Part shown: piece after piece, positions 37,465 to 46,953 of the stretch
How the letters are laid out: the number at the start of each line of letters is the position of its first letter
Numbering within the stretch: position 1 is the first letter of the stretch
Source of the DNA: Aurantiochytrium sp. KH105
Lineage: Eukaryota > Sar > Bigyra > Thraustochytrida > Thraustochytriidae
Assembly: GCA_003116975.1 (NCBI GenBank)
Contig: BGKB01000070.1
Span: 278,920-342,919 of the forward strand
DNA length: 64,000 nt
Direction of reading: 5' to 3'
The notes under the pieces: model-generated
The model's input: the letters and a program-made list of their open reading frames with translations, nothing else
Databases searched by the model: none
Told to the model about the DNA's origin: nothing
Position numbers and translations under genes: made by a program

Positions 37465-39513
37465 ATGCCGGCGGGGGCGCGGCAGAAGGCGCAGCGCAGC
37501 GAGGAGGTCCCCGACGTGGCGGCGGCGCTGCAGCAGGCGCGGCCGCTCGGCCCGCAGGCGCAGGCGCAGGCGCGGGAGCCGCCGGCGCGAGAGCCCATGA
37601 CGGACGGCGAGGAGCCGCGCGAGGCCGCCGAGCCCGCGCGCGAGGCCGCTGCGGCGGGCGCGGCGGGCGCGGAGGCCGCGGAGGCGAAGGACGTCGCCCG
37701 CACCGCGGCCGAGGCCGAGTCCGCGACCGCGACCGCGACCGCGGCCGCGACCGTCGAGGCCGCGGCAGCTCCGGCGGAAACGAAGGACCGCTTCGCGGAA
37801 GACGAGCAGGAGCTGCGCGCCTACGAGGAGAGCGCCAAGGCCGTGGCGGCCAAGGTGCAGCGGCAGCAGGAAGGCAAGGAAAGCGCCATGCTGGACGAGC
37901 AGCACAAGGATGAGGCGTACCTGACGGTGGACGAGATCCAGGCCCTGCTCGAGGAGCAACGGGCCGACATCCGGCGTGCCCAGGAGGGCCAGGGCGCCGG
38001 CCGCGGGCTCATGTCGACCCTCGGCCTGGTCTCCGCTCCAGGCGAGGCGCTCAGCGAGGAGGCTAAAGACCAGATCGGTGCGTGGTACCTGGAGCGATCG
38101 AGGTACATTCCTCTGCGGCTCGAGTACAAAGAGCGGGCGCGGCTCCGGTTGATCCACGCGATCATGCGCTCGAGCGATTACGCCAACGTCGTAGACGGCC
38201 GCGAGTTCAAGACGGAGGCCAAACGTCTGCACGCGCTCATCAAGTGTGTAATGGCTACGCTCACGGGTGTCGCGACCGCCTACAAGTATGATTTTGCGCA
38301 GCGACTCGTGGAAGATCGTAACTTTGCCAAATATTCAACCACCTTTCGAAGGGTCTTCGAGGTCGGTCGCAGGTACAAGGTCATGAATCCGGAAAAGATG
38401 AGGGGCACGTACGGAAAGATGATTTACCTCTTGCAGGACTCGATGATCCCCGAAGTGCGCGAGACGCTCGAGTTCTCCCTCGTCTCTCCCATGCAAACAG
38501 TGTACTCGTTGCTCAAGTCCAAGGGTGCGTTGGACGTGCTCCGCGATGAGAACATCTCGACGGCGACGATGGAGATTTTGCCAGACGGCAAGACGCGGCC
38601 TCAGATTCAGCGTGAGATCAAGCTCAAGGAGCGAGCGATCGAACTCATTTCGCGCAAATACAGCAGTCGCAGCTATGAATCCAAGACGGACATTACAGCA
38701 GACGAGATCAAGCGCTGTCTGTACAGCATCGGCGACAACTCCTCGTACCTGAATAGCAACTGCAAGCCGATTGACTACATCATTACCTTGCTCAAGGAGA
38801 ACTTTGGTGGCGAGAACGTGGGCTCCTCCAAGTGGTCATTGGCCATTTACGGCGGCGACTCGGGGTCTCGACTTACGCACACGCACGAGCGTCAGTACCA
38901 TTATGTGCTGCAGTCGCTCACGCTCTGGCGTGAGATTGTTCACGACATGTTCCGTCTCTGGAGTGTGGCCGAGAGCGATCTTCTCGACGCGGAGAGCCCT
39001 TACAAGTTACGCAACACGGGCCAGGGCGTGCATCGTCTGCAGCCTGCACCGCTCACGTCGAAAGCTATGCATGGCATCCTCTATGCTGTGCAGCAGCGTC
39101 TTGGGCACACTGTCGAGGGTTGGGTGGGCTCGAGCGTGATTCACCTGGGCGACAGCAACGTGCCGAACGCTTTGCTTTTTATCGACAAGTACAATCAGGT
39201 CCCACGCATCCTCAATGCGCTCGTCAGCTGTCTCAAATTTATCATCAACAAGCTTCCGGAAGACCCCGCTCTCGTGGACCTTGTCGAGGCGCGCTTCGGC
39301 TCCGTGGAAGACGCCGTCCGTACCATTTTGCAGGATTTCTTCAAGCGTGCTTTCGACGGTTCGGGCGCGGACAACTTTTTCGAGGCTGGATCCTGCATTG
39401 ATGGCCGCCTTACGTCGGCCTGGAACTGGTGCCACCAGCTTCCTGACGCCGAGTACTACTTTCTCTTCAAGCTTGCCGGCTTTCGCTCCTTTGACGGCGA
39501 TTTCCAAAGCTAA
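37465..39513 (+). CDS. DUF2009 family protein
   Basis: 682 residues. The first 190 are Ala/Glu/Arg-rich low complexity whose G+C-rich DNA also opens a long shadow frame on the minus strand. From about residue 205 a dense, well-conserved globular region starts with AWYLERSRYIPLR and continues through YKYDFAQRL, YGKMIYLLQD, SLAIYGGDSGSRLTH, WVGSSVIHLGDSNVPNAL and QVPRIL to the C-terminus. I recognise this as the DUF2009 family, found in plants, amoebae and other protists, with no known biochemical function. ATG 37465 is the first in frame; a shorter start cannot be excluded. It is likely cytosolic, as no signal or membrane segment is present. Confidence 0.85.
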   Translation: MPAGARQKAQRSEEVPDVAAALQQARPLGPQAQAQAREPPAREPMTDGEEPREAAEPAREAAAAGAAGAEAAEAKDVARTAAEAESATATATAAATVEAAAAPAETKDRFAEDEQELRAYEESAKAVAAKVQRQQEGKESAMLDEQHKDEAYLTVDEIQALLEEQRADIRRAQEGQGAGRGLMSTLGLVSAPGEALSEEAKDQIGAWYLERSRYIPLRLEYKERARLRLIHAIMRSSDYANVVDGREFKTEAKRLHALIKCVMATLTGVATAYKYDFAQRLVEDRNFAKYSTTFRRVFEVGRRYKVMNPEKMRGTYGKMIYLLQDSMIPEVRETLEFSLVSPMQTVYSLLKSKGALDVLRDENISTATMEILPDGKTRPQIQREIKLKERAIELISRKYSSRSYESKTDITADEIKRCLYSIGDNSSYLNSNCKPIDYIITLLKENFGGENVGSSKWSLAIYGGDSGSRLTHTHERQYHYVLQSLTLWREIVHDMFRLWSVAESDLLDAESPYKLRNTGQGVHRLQPAPLTSKAMHGILYAVQQRLGHTVEGWVGSSVIHLGDSNVPNALLFIDKYNQVPRILNALVSCLKFIINKLPEDPALVDLVEARFGSVEDAVRTILQDFFKRAFDGSGADNFFEAGSCIDGRLTSAWNWCHQLPDAEYYFLFKLAGFRSFDGDFQS

Positions 39514-40397
39514 AACCCCTCGCTCACAACTCCTGCCCTTACCCCCTTCTTTAGTAGTATACGTATGCGTAGAAAATATAGCTTGCCAGCCATCATTCCC
39601 GAGATTACCGGCATGGCATTTCCCAAAGATCTTCGTGTTCGGGGTCGACATCCCCGGCCTCTCACGCAGCAGCCGCAGCCGCAGCTTGGCCCCGGCTCGC
39701 AGTCGACGCGCCGGTCCCTTGCGCGTCGCTGTCGCTGCGTCACGGCCCCGGCGCTCGCTGCTTCCGCGGAGGTTGGCCGCCGTCCTCTCCGCCTCGCTCT
39801 TGCGTCCGTCGCGTCTCGCCCGCCTCGCCGCCGCGCCCGCCGCCCCGAGCCACGCCAGCCACGCCGCGCCAAGCCAAGCCACGGCAAGCCAGCCAACCAA
39901 GCCAGCTCGTGCCGCACGTGCCGCACGTGCCGCCGTCGTTGCGCTGTACGCGTCGCGTTGTGTGCGTGCAAGAGGTAGCAGGGGCTAGCGCCGCTCTAGG
40001 CGGCCTCCCTTTCACGCCGCGGCGCCGCGCTTTTCACGCGCTTTCCGCGCGCGTCGGCGCCGCTGCGCTGGGCTCGCTGCGCCGCTCGCGCCGCTCGCGC
40101 CGCCGCGCTTCGCCGCGCGCGCGAGGATCCGCGCGGAAAGCGCTCCGGAGAAGCGCGGGGCGCGCGGAGCGGAAGAGAGCGGCGCGGAGCGGCGTCGGGA
40201 GCGGGACGTACAGGAGCGAGGAGCAAACACTTGCGGCAAAGACGCAAGCAAAACAAGCACGCGCTGCACGCGCGGCGGGCTTGGCGAGGAAGGGAAGGCG
40301 AGGCAGACCGAGAACAGCGCGAGGAAGGCGGGCGAGGAAGGCGGGCGAGGAAGGCGGGCGAGGAAGGCGGGCGAGGAGCAGCGAGGAGCGCGGGAAG
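39514..40397. other. Intergenic region with a 13-bp repeat before the MORN-kinase gene
   Basis: This spacer lies between two plus-strand genes. The frame of the downstream gene stays open back to 39909, but that part is Arg/Ala-rich and leader-like. A 13-base unit GAGGAAGGCGGGC is repeated about four times at 40321-40376, ending 21 bases before ATG 40398. No other gene is seen. Confidence 0.6.
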
Positions 40398-41627
40398 ATG
40401 GCCAAGGTGCAGAGCGTGCAGTACCTGGATGGCGAGGAGGAGGTGGAGACGGCGGTGACGCGCGGCGGCCGCGCCAAGGTGGTCTTCACGAACGGCGACG
40501 AGTTCGAGGGCGACTTTGGGGAGGACCTGCTCAAGGCCGAGGGCGTGTACCGGTTCGCCAGCGGCGCCAGGTACGAGGGGGCGTACGCCAAGGGCGTCAA
40601 GGAGGGACAAGGGCTGTACACGTACCCGAACGGCGATACCTTTGAGGGGACCTGGGTCGGCGGCAAGAAGAACGGCCCGGGTGTCGAGGTCTTTAGCAAT
40701 GGCGACAAATTCGAAGGCGCCTGGGCCGATGACATGCGCGACGGCGACGGCGTGTACACGTACGCGAGCGGCGCCAAGCTCAGCGGTACCTGGCGTCACG
40801 GCGAGATTGTTGATGCCGCCTGGGAACATGGCTCAAAACGCATGTCGGCACGATCTGTGCTCCGTAAACTGAACAAGCACGTCTCGAAGCGCTTCTCGCG
40901 GCGCGGCGTCGCCGCCGAGGCGCAGGACCAAGAGCAGGACCAGGACCAGGACCAAGACGACAATGTTGGCCCGCTCGGCGTGATCATCTCTGGCGCCCCG
41001 GCTTCGGGCAAGGGCACGCAGTGCGAGTACATTCGCGAGGCCTTTGGGCTCGTGCACCTTTCGACGGGAGACATGCTGCGCGCAGCGGTCGCGGCCGGAA
41101 CGGAGCTGGGTAAAAAGGCCAAGGCCCTCATGGAAAGCGGCCAGCTCGTGCCCGATGACGTTGTCATTGGTGCCGTCAAGGAACGTCTCGCTCAGGATGA
41201 TGTGCAGCAAAATGGCTTTCTTCTCGACGGCTTCCCGCGTACGGCCGCACAAGCCGCTGCACTGGATGAACTCGGCGTCAACGTTCACATCTTTATCATC
41301 CTCAACGTTCCGGATGAGGCCCTCGTCGCCCGTGTCGTGGGACGCCGCATCGACCCGGAAACAGGTAACTCTTACCATGTTGAGTTCAACCCGCCTCCCC
41401 CCGAGATTGAGGAACGGGTCGTTCAGCGCGCTGATGACACCGAGGAAAAGGTCAAGGTGCGCGTCAAGGCATTTCACAAGAACATCGACTCCATTAGAGC
41501 CTTTTACGAAGCGGTCACTGTCGAAGTTGACGGCATGCAGACCAAAGACGAGGTGTGGGCCGATGTCGAGATGGCCCTTACTGCCGCGCGGGACGATCTT
41601 GCGGTGGCGCTGCAAGACGCGGAATGA
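40398..41627 (+). CDS. MORN-repeat adenylate kinase
   Basis: 409 residues from ATG 40398, where clear MORN homology begins soon after. Four to five MORN repeats (about 28-145, such as YEGAYAKGVKEGQG and FEGTWVGGKKNGPG) are followed by a basic stretch and a DQDQDQ acidic linker. A complete adenylate/UMP-CMP-like kinase follows. It has the P-loop GAPASGKGTQ (199-208), LSTGDMLR, the NMP-lid segment DGFPRT (277-282), VVGRRIDPETG and a short LID (FNPPPP) without Cys zinc ligands. Adenylate kinase interconverts ATP, ADP and AMP. MORN repeats often bind lipids or scaffold cytoskeletal structures, so the fusion probably fixes nucleotide recycling at a membrane or cytoskeletal site. That localisation is inferred. 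Confidence 0.9.
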   Translation: MAKVQSVQYLDGEEEVETAVTRGGRAKVVFTNGDEFEGDFGEDLLKAEGVYRFASGARYEGAYAKGVKEGQGLYTYPNGDTFEGTWVGGKKNGPGVEVFSNGDKFEGAWADDMRDGDGVYTYASGAKLSGTWRHGEIVDAAWEHGSKRMSARSVLRKLNKHVSKRFSRRGVAAEAQDQEQDQDQDQDDNVGPLGVIISGAPASGKGTQCEYIREAFGLVHLSTGDMLRAAVAAGTELGKKAKALMESGQLVPDDVVIGAVKERLAQDDVQQNGFLLDGFPRTAAQAAALDELGVNVHIFIILNVPDEALVARVVGRRIDPETGNSYHVEFNPPPPEIEERVVQRADDTEEKVKVRVKAFHKNIDSIRAFYEAVTVEVDGMQTKDEVWADVEMALTAARDDLAVALQDAE

Positions 41628-42166
41628 GCATAATTGAATTTGCTCCTCGCGCACGCATCACGGAGCACGTCCTGAACACTATGCGCCATGCAACAGCTGT
41701 GCTACCTTTGCTTTTCCAGTCAGGGTTTCGGTCTCTTGCACGAGTTTGACCCTGACACAAGAGTCAGACGAGGCGAGGGTCTTTCGAATCGAAACTCGAA
41801 AAGGAGGGATTGGAGAATGCCACTCGTTCAATTCTAATCAAAGGCGAACGGACTTTTGACCACATCAAATATAAAATACATTGTTTTTCTGGCTGATAAT
41901 CTTCATGCAGTTGCTCCGCAAACTTTAAACTCCTGGTCATCGTTTTCTACTGCAGCAAGAATGCTGACAAAATGTTCAGCACTTGGCCATGCGCCGAGAA
42001 TCGATTTTTTTTTAATGGCCAAAAGACTGTTTTGAGATGATTGCAATGGTGCAGTCGCATCATGTAAAGTTAGCAATGCGAATGCCTTTGTAGTAGAAGA
42101 GGATCCGTTTGATTGATTAACCTTAGTTGATGTAGAAGGCGTGATTCCGTCTGACATGTCTCGAAT
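41628..42166. other. Convergent intergenic region, relatively A+T-rich
   Basis: This stretch lies between the 3' ends of the adenylate kinase and HAD phosphatase genes and is clearly richer in A+T than the flanking genes. It contains a small candidate frame at 41903-42157 (minus), listed separately. No RNA gene is seen. Confidence 0.5.
41903..42157 (-). CDS. Doubtful 84-residue ORF just downstream of the HAD phosphatase
   Basis: It starts 10 bases after the HAD stop codon on the same strand and opens with a Ser/Thr-rich stretch (MSDGITPSTSTKVNQSN), with no motif I recognise. It could be a chance frame in the HAD 3' UTR or a small separate protein. Confidence 0.2.
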   Translation of the reverse strand: MSDGITPSTSTKVNQSNGSSSTTKAFALLTLHDATAPLQSSQNSLLAIKKKSILGAWPSAEHFVSILAAVENDDQEFKVCGATA

Positions 42167-43264
42167 TTATGCTTTCTCGGAGGAAGTGGAATCAAGATCG
42201 GGTTCTTGATCACTTGCAGACTTTGCAGGCGGGGACGAGGACCTCCGTCTTGGCGTCGCCATGACCGTAGCGTTCTGAATTTTCTCCTCGCTTATGATGG
42301 AAGCAATGTCTCCGACACCAGAGAGAATGACAGAGGGCCGATAAGAATAGTGAAGCACCTCCTCGGGGGTCGTGACGCCACTCAATACAAGCACAGTGTC
42401 GACGCCAGCCTCGACACCTGCACGCACATCGGTGTTCATGCGGTCGCCAACAACGACTGCAAGCTCGCGGGGAATGTCAAGACGATCAAGTGCACTGCGC
42501 ACCATGAGCGGATTGGGCTTGCCCACGAAATACGGTTGCACGCCGCTTGCAGCAGCAATGGGAAGAATGAGCGCGCCCGTGCCAGGGAGCATCTCGCTAC
42601 CGATTCTGTCAGCCACGTCCTCGTTGGTGCCAATCAGACGCGCGCCGCGACGTACGAGCTTGACGGCAAGCTCGATGAGGTCGAAATTGTAGAGTTCACT
42701 CGACGCGCTCTCGCCAATCACGAGAAAGTCAGGCGTGCTCATCTCGGCAGAAACCCTGTCGACCACAATGATGCCTTCCTTTTGGAGCTCGTTGCGAAGA
42801 CATTCCTCGCCGAGCACAAAGGCTCTGCCGCCCTGCTTTTGTCGTCGCAAAAAGGTTGCCGTCGACATGGCGCTCGTGTAAAAATTCTCCTCGCGTGTCT
42901 CGAGGCCAAGGGTGGCGAACTTTTCAACGAGCCGCTTGGCGCTTTTGTCACTTGCATTCGTTAAGAACAAGTGCCGCTTGCCACTCGTTTGCAAAAAGCT
43001 AACGAACTCGCGCGCTCCGGGCAGAAGATGCGATCCGTGGTATAAGACGCCGTCGCAGTCGATAATGTACCCGAGTTTCTCTGACAAGAGGCTTCGCGTG
43101 AAGTCCATGTCTGCAAAGCTTAGATTGCACGTCGTGCGTTCCTGACACAGCCGTGCGCGTTGCTGAGGATGCGGTCGCGGCAAGAGCTTCTCAGGTTGAA
43201 GAGCGGCGGCTTCTCGCAACCCCAGACTGCGCCGAAGCGCCGCTCCCGGCAAGCTTGCGCGCAT
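42167..43264 (-). CDS. NagD/PGP-type HAD phosphatase with possible mitochondrial presequence
   Basis: 365 residues. The HAD core begins near residue 54 (MDFTRS). It has the nucleophile motif DCDGVLYHG (Asp69, Asp71), LFLTNAS (motif II), GKPNPLM (the Lys motif) and GDRMNTDVRAG (metal-binding Asp motif). The IIA-type cap lies between motifs II and III. This is the NagD/4-nitrophenylphosphatase/phosphoglycolate phosphatase branch, cytosolic or organellar enzymes that clear small phosphorylated metabolites. The first 50 residues are Arg/Leu/Ala-rich with almost no acids, like a mitochondrial presequence; Met53 is a possible alternative start giving a cytosolic form. The exact substrate cannot be told. 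Confidence 0.88.
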   Translation of the reverse strand: MRASLPGAALRRSLGLREAAALQPEKLLPRPHPQQRARLCQERTTCNLSFADMDFTRSLLSEKLGYIIDCDGVLYHGSHLLPGAREFVSFLQTSGKRHLFLTNASDKSAKRLVEKFATLGLETREENFYTSAMSTATFLRRQKQGGRAFVLGEECLRNELQKEGIIVVDRVSAEMSTPDFLVIGESASSELYNFDLIELAVKLVRRGARLIGTNEDVADRIGSEMLPGTGALILPIAAASGVQPYFVGKPNPLMVRSALDRLDIPRELAVVVGDRMNTDVRAGVEAGVDTVLVLSGVTTPEEVLHYSYRPSVILSGVGDIASIISEEKIQNATVMATPRRRSSSPPAKSASDQEPDLDSTSSEKA

Positions 43265-43739
43265 CCTGCGTGTTTGCTTTGAACACTAGCGTTGCCTCTG
43301 CTCTACCACGGGCGGGAGCTGCGCTTTCTCGAACCACCCTCCGCCAGCGCTGCGAGCTCGCTGCAGCGTGAAAACCGGGTCTGTTCAATCGAGGTTGTCG
43401 CTTCATCTCATCGGCTGCCGAGTCGTCGCGACCCATTGCTCAAGTCGGCTCGCTCAAGGCTTTCTTTACTACTGTATGGGAAAAGTGCATCTTCTGCTCC
43501 GTTTACTACCACAAAGAAGGAAAAAAATGGAAATAGGAAAGGTGGCGAGGGTCAAGGTGGCGAAGACAGCCTGAGACGTTCATCGTGATGATGCCACCGA
43601 AACAAACAACTTGCAAGCACCCGCGGCGCACCCCCAAAAGAACGGTTGCAAAAAAGGAAAGAAGAAGTAGGAGAGAATGTTACGAGCGACCAGTGGACGG
43701 TGAAAGAGAATAGACACCATTTTTTAATTACAGACTTAG
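43265..43739. other. Intergenic region, no supported gene
   Basis: This spacer lies between two minus-strand genes. It should hold the HAD promoter and the 3' UTR of the Cys-rich membrane protein (A-rich at about 43500-43545). Frames here look random. Confidence 0.6.
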
Positions 43740-44690
43740 TTATACTGGAGTTGGCGGGCGACAGAATCTCTCGCCTGTGCGCACGCCATTGACGGTGAGA
43801 GGGCATCCTGCTGGGACAGATGCGCTTGATCCGTCGGCAAGCTGGACCTCTTCATACGCATCAAGACAGTAATGCCAGCCGGCATGCCGAGGGCCAGAAC
43901 GAGAGCATGCAGGTACGATGGTCTCATCGCCCAAAATAAACGAGTCGTCCTCCTCGGTTGCGTCCGCATCATCGGGCACAAAAGCGTCCTGGGGACAACA
44001 ACCAAAACGCGTAGCTAATGGAAAGTCGGGATCTGCGCAGGACAGAGCACCGGCGGATTCGCTGAGCCATGAAGCATTCCGTGCAATTGCACAATCATCT
44101 TGATTGAAGTCGTCAACGCTTTCAAAGCGCTGCGTTCCTGAACGAAGACTCAGACAGCATCGCGCACATGGAACTGTAGCGTTGTCTGCATCAAGACACC
44201 ACTCCGTACGATCTTTTCGTGCAGGTGCGAGGGAATCAATATATCGGCAAAGACCCGGATTTGCCGCAGAACAAACGCGGCAATCGTTGCGCCACAAGAG
44301 ACTGTCAAACTTTGTCCATGGCACCGGCACATCGCAGGGTGTGCACGGTTGGTCTGCAGTGCACCGAGATGTCTGGCCTTGTTCGCAATCGCGAAAAGAG
44401 ATGGCGCGTTTGCCGCCTTTAAGACTTTGTGTGCAAGCTGTAAGAATCGGGCGCTGTTGCTTGGGCAACTTTACTGCCGCGAGGCCGACAAAGTAGAATT
44501 CGACAGCCACAACTGCTACGAGCAGCAGCTTGCAGAACGAATGTCGCCAAGCCGATGTCCCCTTGTGTTGCCTTGCGCTCGAAAGTGCGCCACTTGCGAA
44601 AGCCACCACGACACCAATCGTCAAGGCGCTCGCCACGTCATTGGTTGTCCAAGCGCTCGTGCCAAGGATCGCCGTCTCGTTTCCCGCCAT
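43740..44690 (-). CDS. Two-helix membrane protein with Cys-rich extracellular domain, unknown function
   Basis: 316 residues. Two hydrophobic helices near the N-terminus (about 20-38 and 54-72) bracket a short basic loop, so the rest probably faces outside or the lumen. That part (about 80-316) contains many Cys in patterns such as C-T-A-D-Q-P-C-T-P-C, C-A-R-C-C and GCC, and N-glycosylation-like NAT and NAS sites. This fits a disulfide-rich secreted or surface module. I do not recognise the family. It sits head-to-head with the isopropylmalate dehydrogenase gene, with 819 bases between starts. Confidence 0.7.
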   Translation of the reverse strand: MAGNETAILGTSAWTTNDVASALTIGVVVAFASGALSSARQHKGTSAWRHSFCKLLLVAVVAVEFYFVGLAAVKLPKQQRPILTACTQSLKGGKRAISFRDCEQGQTSRCTADQPCTPCDVPVPWTKFDSLLWRNDCRVCSAANPGLCRYIDSLAPARKDRTEWCLDADNATVPCARCCLSLRSGTQRFESVDDFNQDDCAIARNASWLSESAGALSCADPDFPLATRFGCCPQDAFVPDDADATEEDDSFILGDETIVPACSRSGPRHAGWHYCLDAYEEVQLADGSSASVPAGCPLTVNGVRTGERFCRPPTPV

Positions 44691-45509
44691 CGTGAAAGCC
44701 TTACTTACTTCCTAGGCCGCGAGGCGATTGATCGAGACCCCTTGCTTGCCTGCCGCACAACTTCTCCCTCCAAAAGAGGCAGAAATGTTCTTTGCTTCGT
44801 TCGCTTCGCGCGCTCAGACCAGACGCGACAAGACCTGATCCAGGTCGCCGCGGGCCGCGCCGCGCCAGAGCCCCTTTCTCTCCACAAGCGCTCGCTTCGC
44901 TTCGATTCTGGCCCCGAACGAGCCCACCCCTGCCCTCCGCTGGACTGCCCTGTCTCACCATTCGGAGAAAAAGCCGTTACGGTTCGCGCAACCCAAATAC
45001 CGTTCTGTTCTTCCATTAGCCGTTCCGCTTGAGGTTCCGTATTGGTTCCGAGCTGGTTCTCCTAAAAGCCTCGCCTCGGCCCTGCTTCACCTCGCCTCGC
45101 CTCGCCTCGCCTCGCGACTCCTCGCCTCGCCCCGTTGCCGCAACGATGCGCACGCCCGCCTGCAGGCCGCGCGCGCGAGGCGGCTGCGCGCCGTTCGGGA
45201 TCCGCGCCCGGGTCGCGGGGCCCCGCGGCGCCTGCGAGAGCCAACCTGGGCACAACCTCGGGGCCAGGGAGAGCCCTCGAGACCGCACGATTGTTAAAAA
45301 AAAAAAGTATTGTATTGTGCCAGTGCACTCAATCACTGCTTGCTGCCTGCACAGGCCGGCCGAGTTGGTGGTGCAGTGCGAGCGCGAGGGCGCCGGGCAG
45401 ACAGACCTGCAAAGCCAAGCCAAGCCGAGCCGAGCCGAGGCGCGCCAAAGGGAGCCGAGCGAGGAGAGAGGAGAGAGGAGAGGAGCGCAGAAGCGAAGGG
45501 CGAGACAAG
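44691..45509. other. Divergent promoter region
   Basis: This spacer separates the starts of the Cys-rich membrane protein and 3-isopropylmalate dehydrogenase. It carries CTCGC pentamers at about 45089-45115 and an A9-10 run at about 45296. GAGAGGAGAG-type purine sequence lies just before ATG 45510. No gene is seen. Confidence 0.55.
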
Positions 45510-46953
45510 ATGAAGCGCGTTATCGCCACGCTCCCCGGCGACGGCATTGGCCCGGAGGTCATGCGCGAGGCCGTCAAGGTGCTGGTAAGTGACGTCTTGC
45601 GCGCGCGCGCGCGAGCTGAGCTGAGCTGAGCTGGGCTGGGCTGGGCTGGGCTGGGCTGGGCTGGGCTGGGCTGAGCGGAGCAAAGGGGGCCGTGGAGAAG
45701 ACAAGGGATGTATTGCGTTCTGTGTACACGTGCCGCTGACCAGAGCAGTCAGTCGACATCTGCACGCTGCAACGCAAGCAAAAGCAATACGCAAGTGCTT
45801 TTCTTTTGTATCTTCCTTGCTTTTTTCTGTTTGCAATCTCCCTACTCGTGCTCTTCCTCTGCTCTGCTTTGCCCAAACAAGAGAAATCTAGCAAGAAGGA
45901 CCTGACTGACGAGTTATGAACTTTTGTGTGACGCAGCAACGCACTGCTGGATGCTTTGGCCATGAGTTCGACTTCAAGCACGGACTCATCGGCGGCGCGG
46001 CGTGGGACACGCACGAGAACCACTTTCCGCAAGAGACCATCGACCTGTGCAAGTCGTCGGATGCGGTCCTCTTTGGCTCCGTGGGTGGTCCCGTGGCGCA
46101 CGCCAGCGAGCCGCGCTGGAAGGACGCCGAGAAAAACGCTATTCTGGGCCTGCGCAAGCACTTTGGCTTCGGCGTGAACATTCGGCCGGCTAAGATCTAC
46201 GGCAACCTGGCTGCGCTGTGCCCCCTCAAGCCCGAGATCCTGGCCCGCGGCAAGGTTGACATGGTCGTCATCCGCGAGCTCCTGGGTGACGTCTACTTTG
46301 GTGAGCACCGTACCGAAGGCGACGAGGCCTTTGACGTGATGCACTACACCGTGGACCAGATCAAGCCGCCCTTGAAGTTTGCCTTTGAGACCGCCATGCA
46401 GCGCAACAAAAAGGTCACGGTCGTGGACAAGGCCAACGTGCTGGACTGCAGCCGCCTGTGGCGCCGTGTGGCCAACGAGATGAAGGACGAGTACCCCGAG
46501 GTCGCCATGGAGTTCATGTACGTCGATAACGCCGCCATGAAGCTCATCGTGAACCCTTCGGACTTTGATGTCGTCGTTACGGCCAACCTCTTTGGTGACA
46601 TTCTCAGCGATGCGGCCAGCGTGCTCCCTGGCACGCTGGGTCTCATGCCCTCGGCGAGTCTCAGCGACGGCACGCTGCACATGTACGAGCCTGCCGGTGG
46701 CAGCGCCCCGGATCTCGAGGGTCTCGACGTCGCCAACCCGATCGCACAGATCCTTTCGGGCTCTATGATGCTCCGCTACTCCTTCAAGATGACCGAAGAA
46801 GCCGCGCTCATTGACGCCGCCGTCGACGAGGTGCTCAACAAGGGCTTCCGCACGCGTGACCTGCTCCTCCCTGGTGAGACTGAGGCTGACGCTATTGGCA
46901 CTGCGGAGATGGGAGACCGCATCGCGGATGCCGTCGCTGCCCTGCACAAGTAA
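45510..46953 (+). CDS. leuB: 3-isopropylmalate dehydrogenase, two exons (45510-45584 and 45937-46953)
   Basis: 363 residues after splicing. Exon 1 encodes the first 25 residues, including [18 protein letters not shown]. Exon 2 resumes at CAA 45937 with [17 protein letters not shown]. Family marks include [22 protein letters not shown], the DKANVLD Lys region, [12 protein letters not shown] (metal-binding Asp residues) and [17 protein letters not shown]. The enzyme oxidises and decarboxylates 3-isopropylmalate to 2-oxoisocaproate with NAD in leucine synthesis. Length matches the LeuB/Leu2 family. The N-terminus begins directly at the Rossmann strand with no presequence, so a cytosolic location as for yeast Leu2 is likely. 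The intron is in phase 0. Confidence 0.95.
45585..45936 (+). other. Spliceosomal intron of 3-isopropylmalate dehydrogenase
   Basis: A 352-base intron with a strong donor GTAAGT at 45585 and acceptor GCAG ending at 45936. A branch-like CTGACTGAC lies about 25-35 bases upstream of the acceptor. Removing it restores the continuous family alignment KVL-QRTAGC. It contains the GAGCT/GGGCT minisatellite. Confidence 0.85.
45612..45675 (+). repeat. GAGCT/GGGCT pentanucleotide repeat inside the intron
   Basis: About four GAGCT units followed by about nine GGGCT units, starting about 27 bases after the splice donor. It is transcribed as part of the intron. Confidence 0.9.

Noticed and set aside
39909-40397. 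Upstream extension of the MORN-adenylate kinase frame
   Set aside because: It is Arg/Ala/Ser-rich and includes the 13-bp GAGGAAGGCGGGC repeat, typical of leader DNA in this window. Homology starts after ATG 40398.
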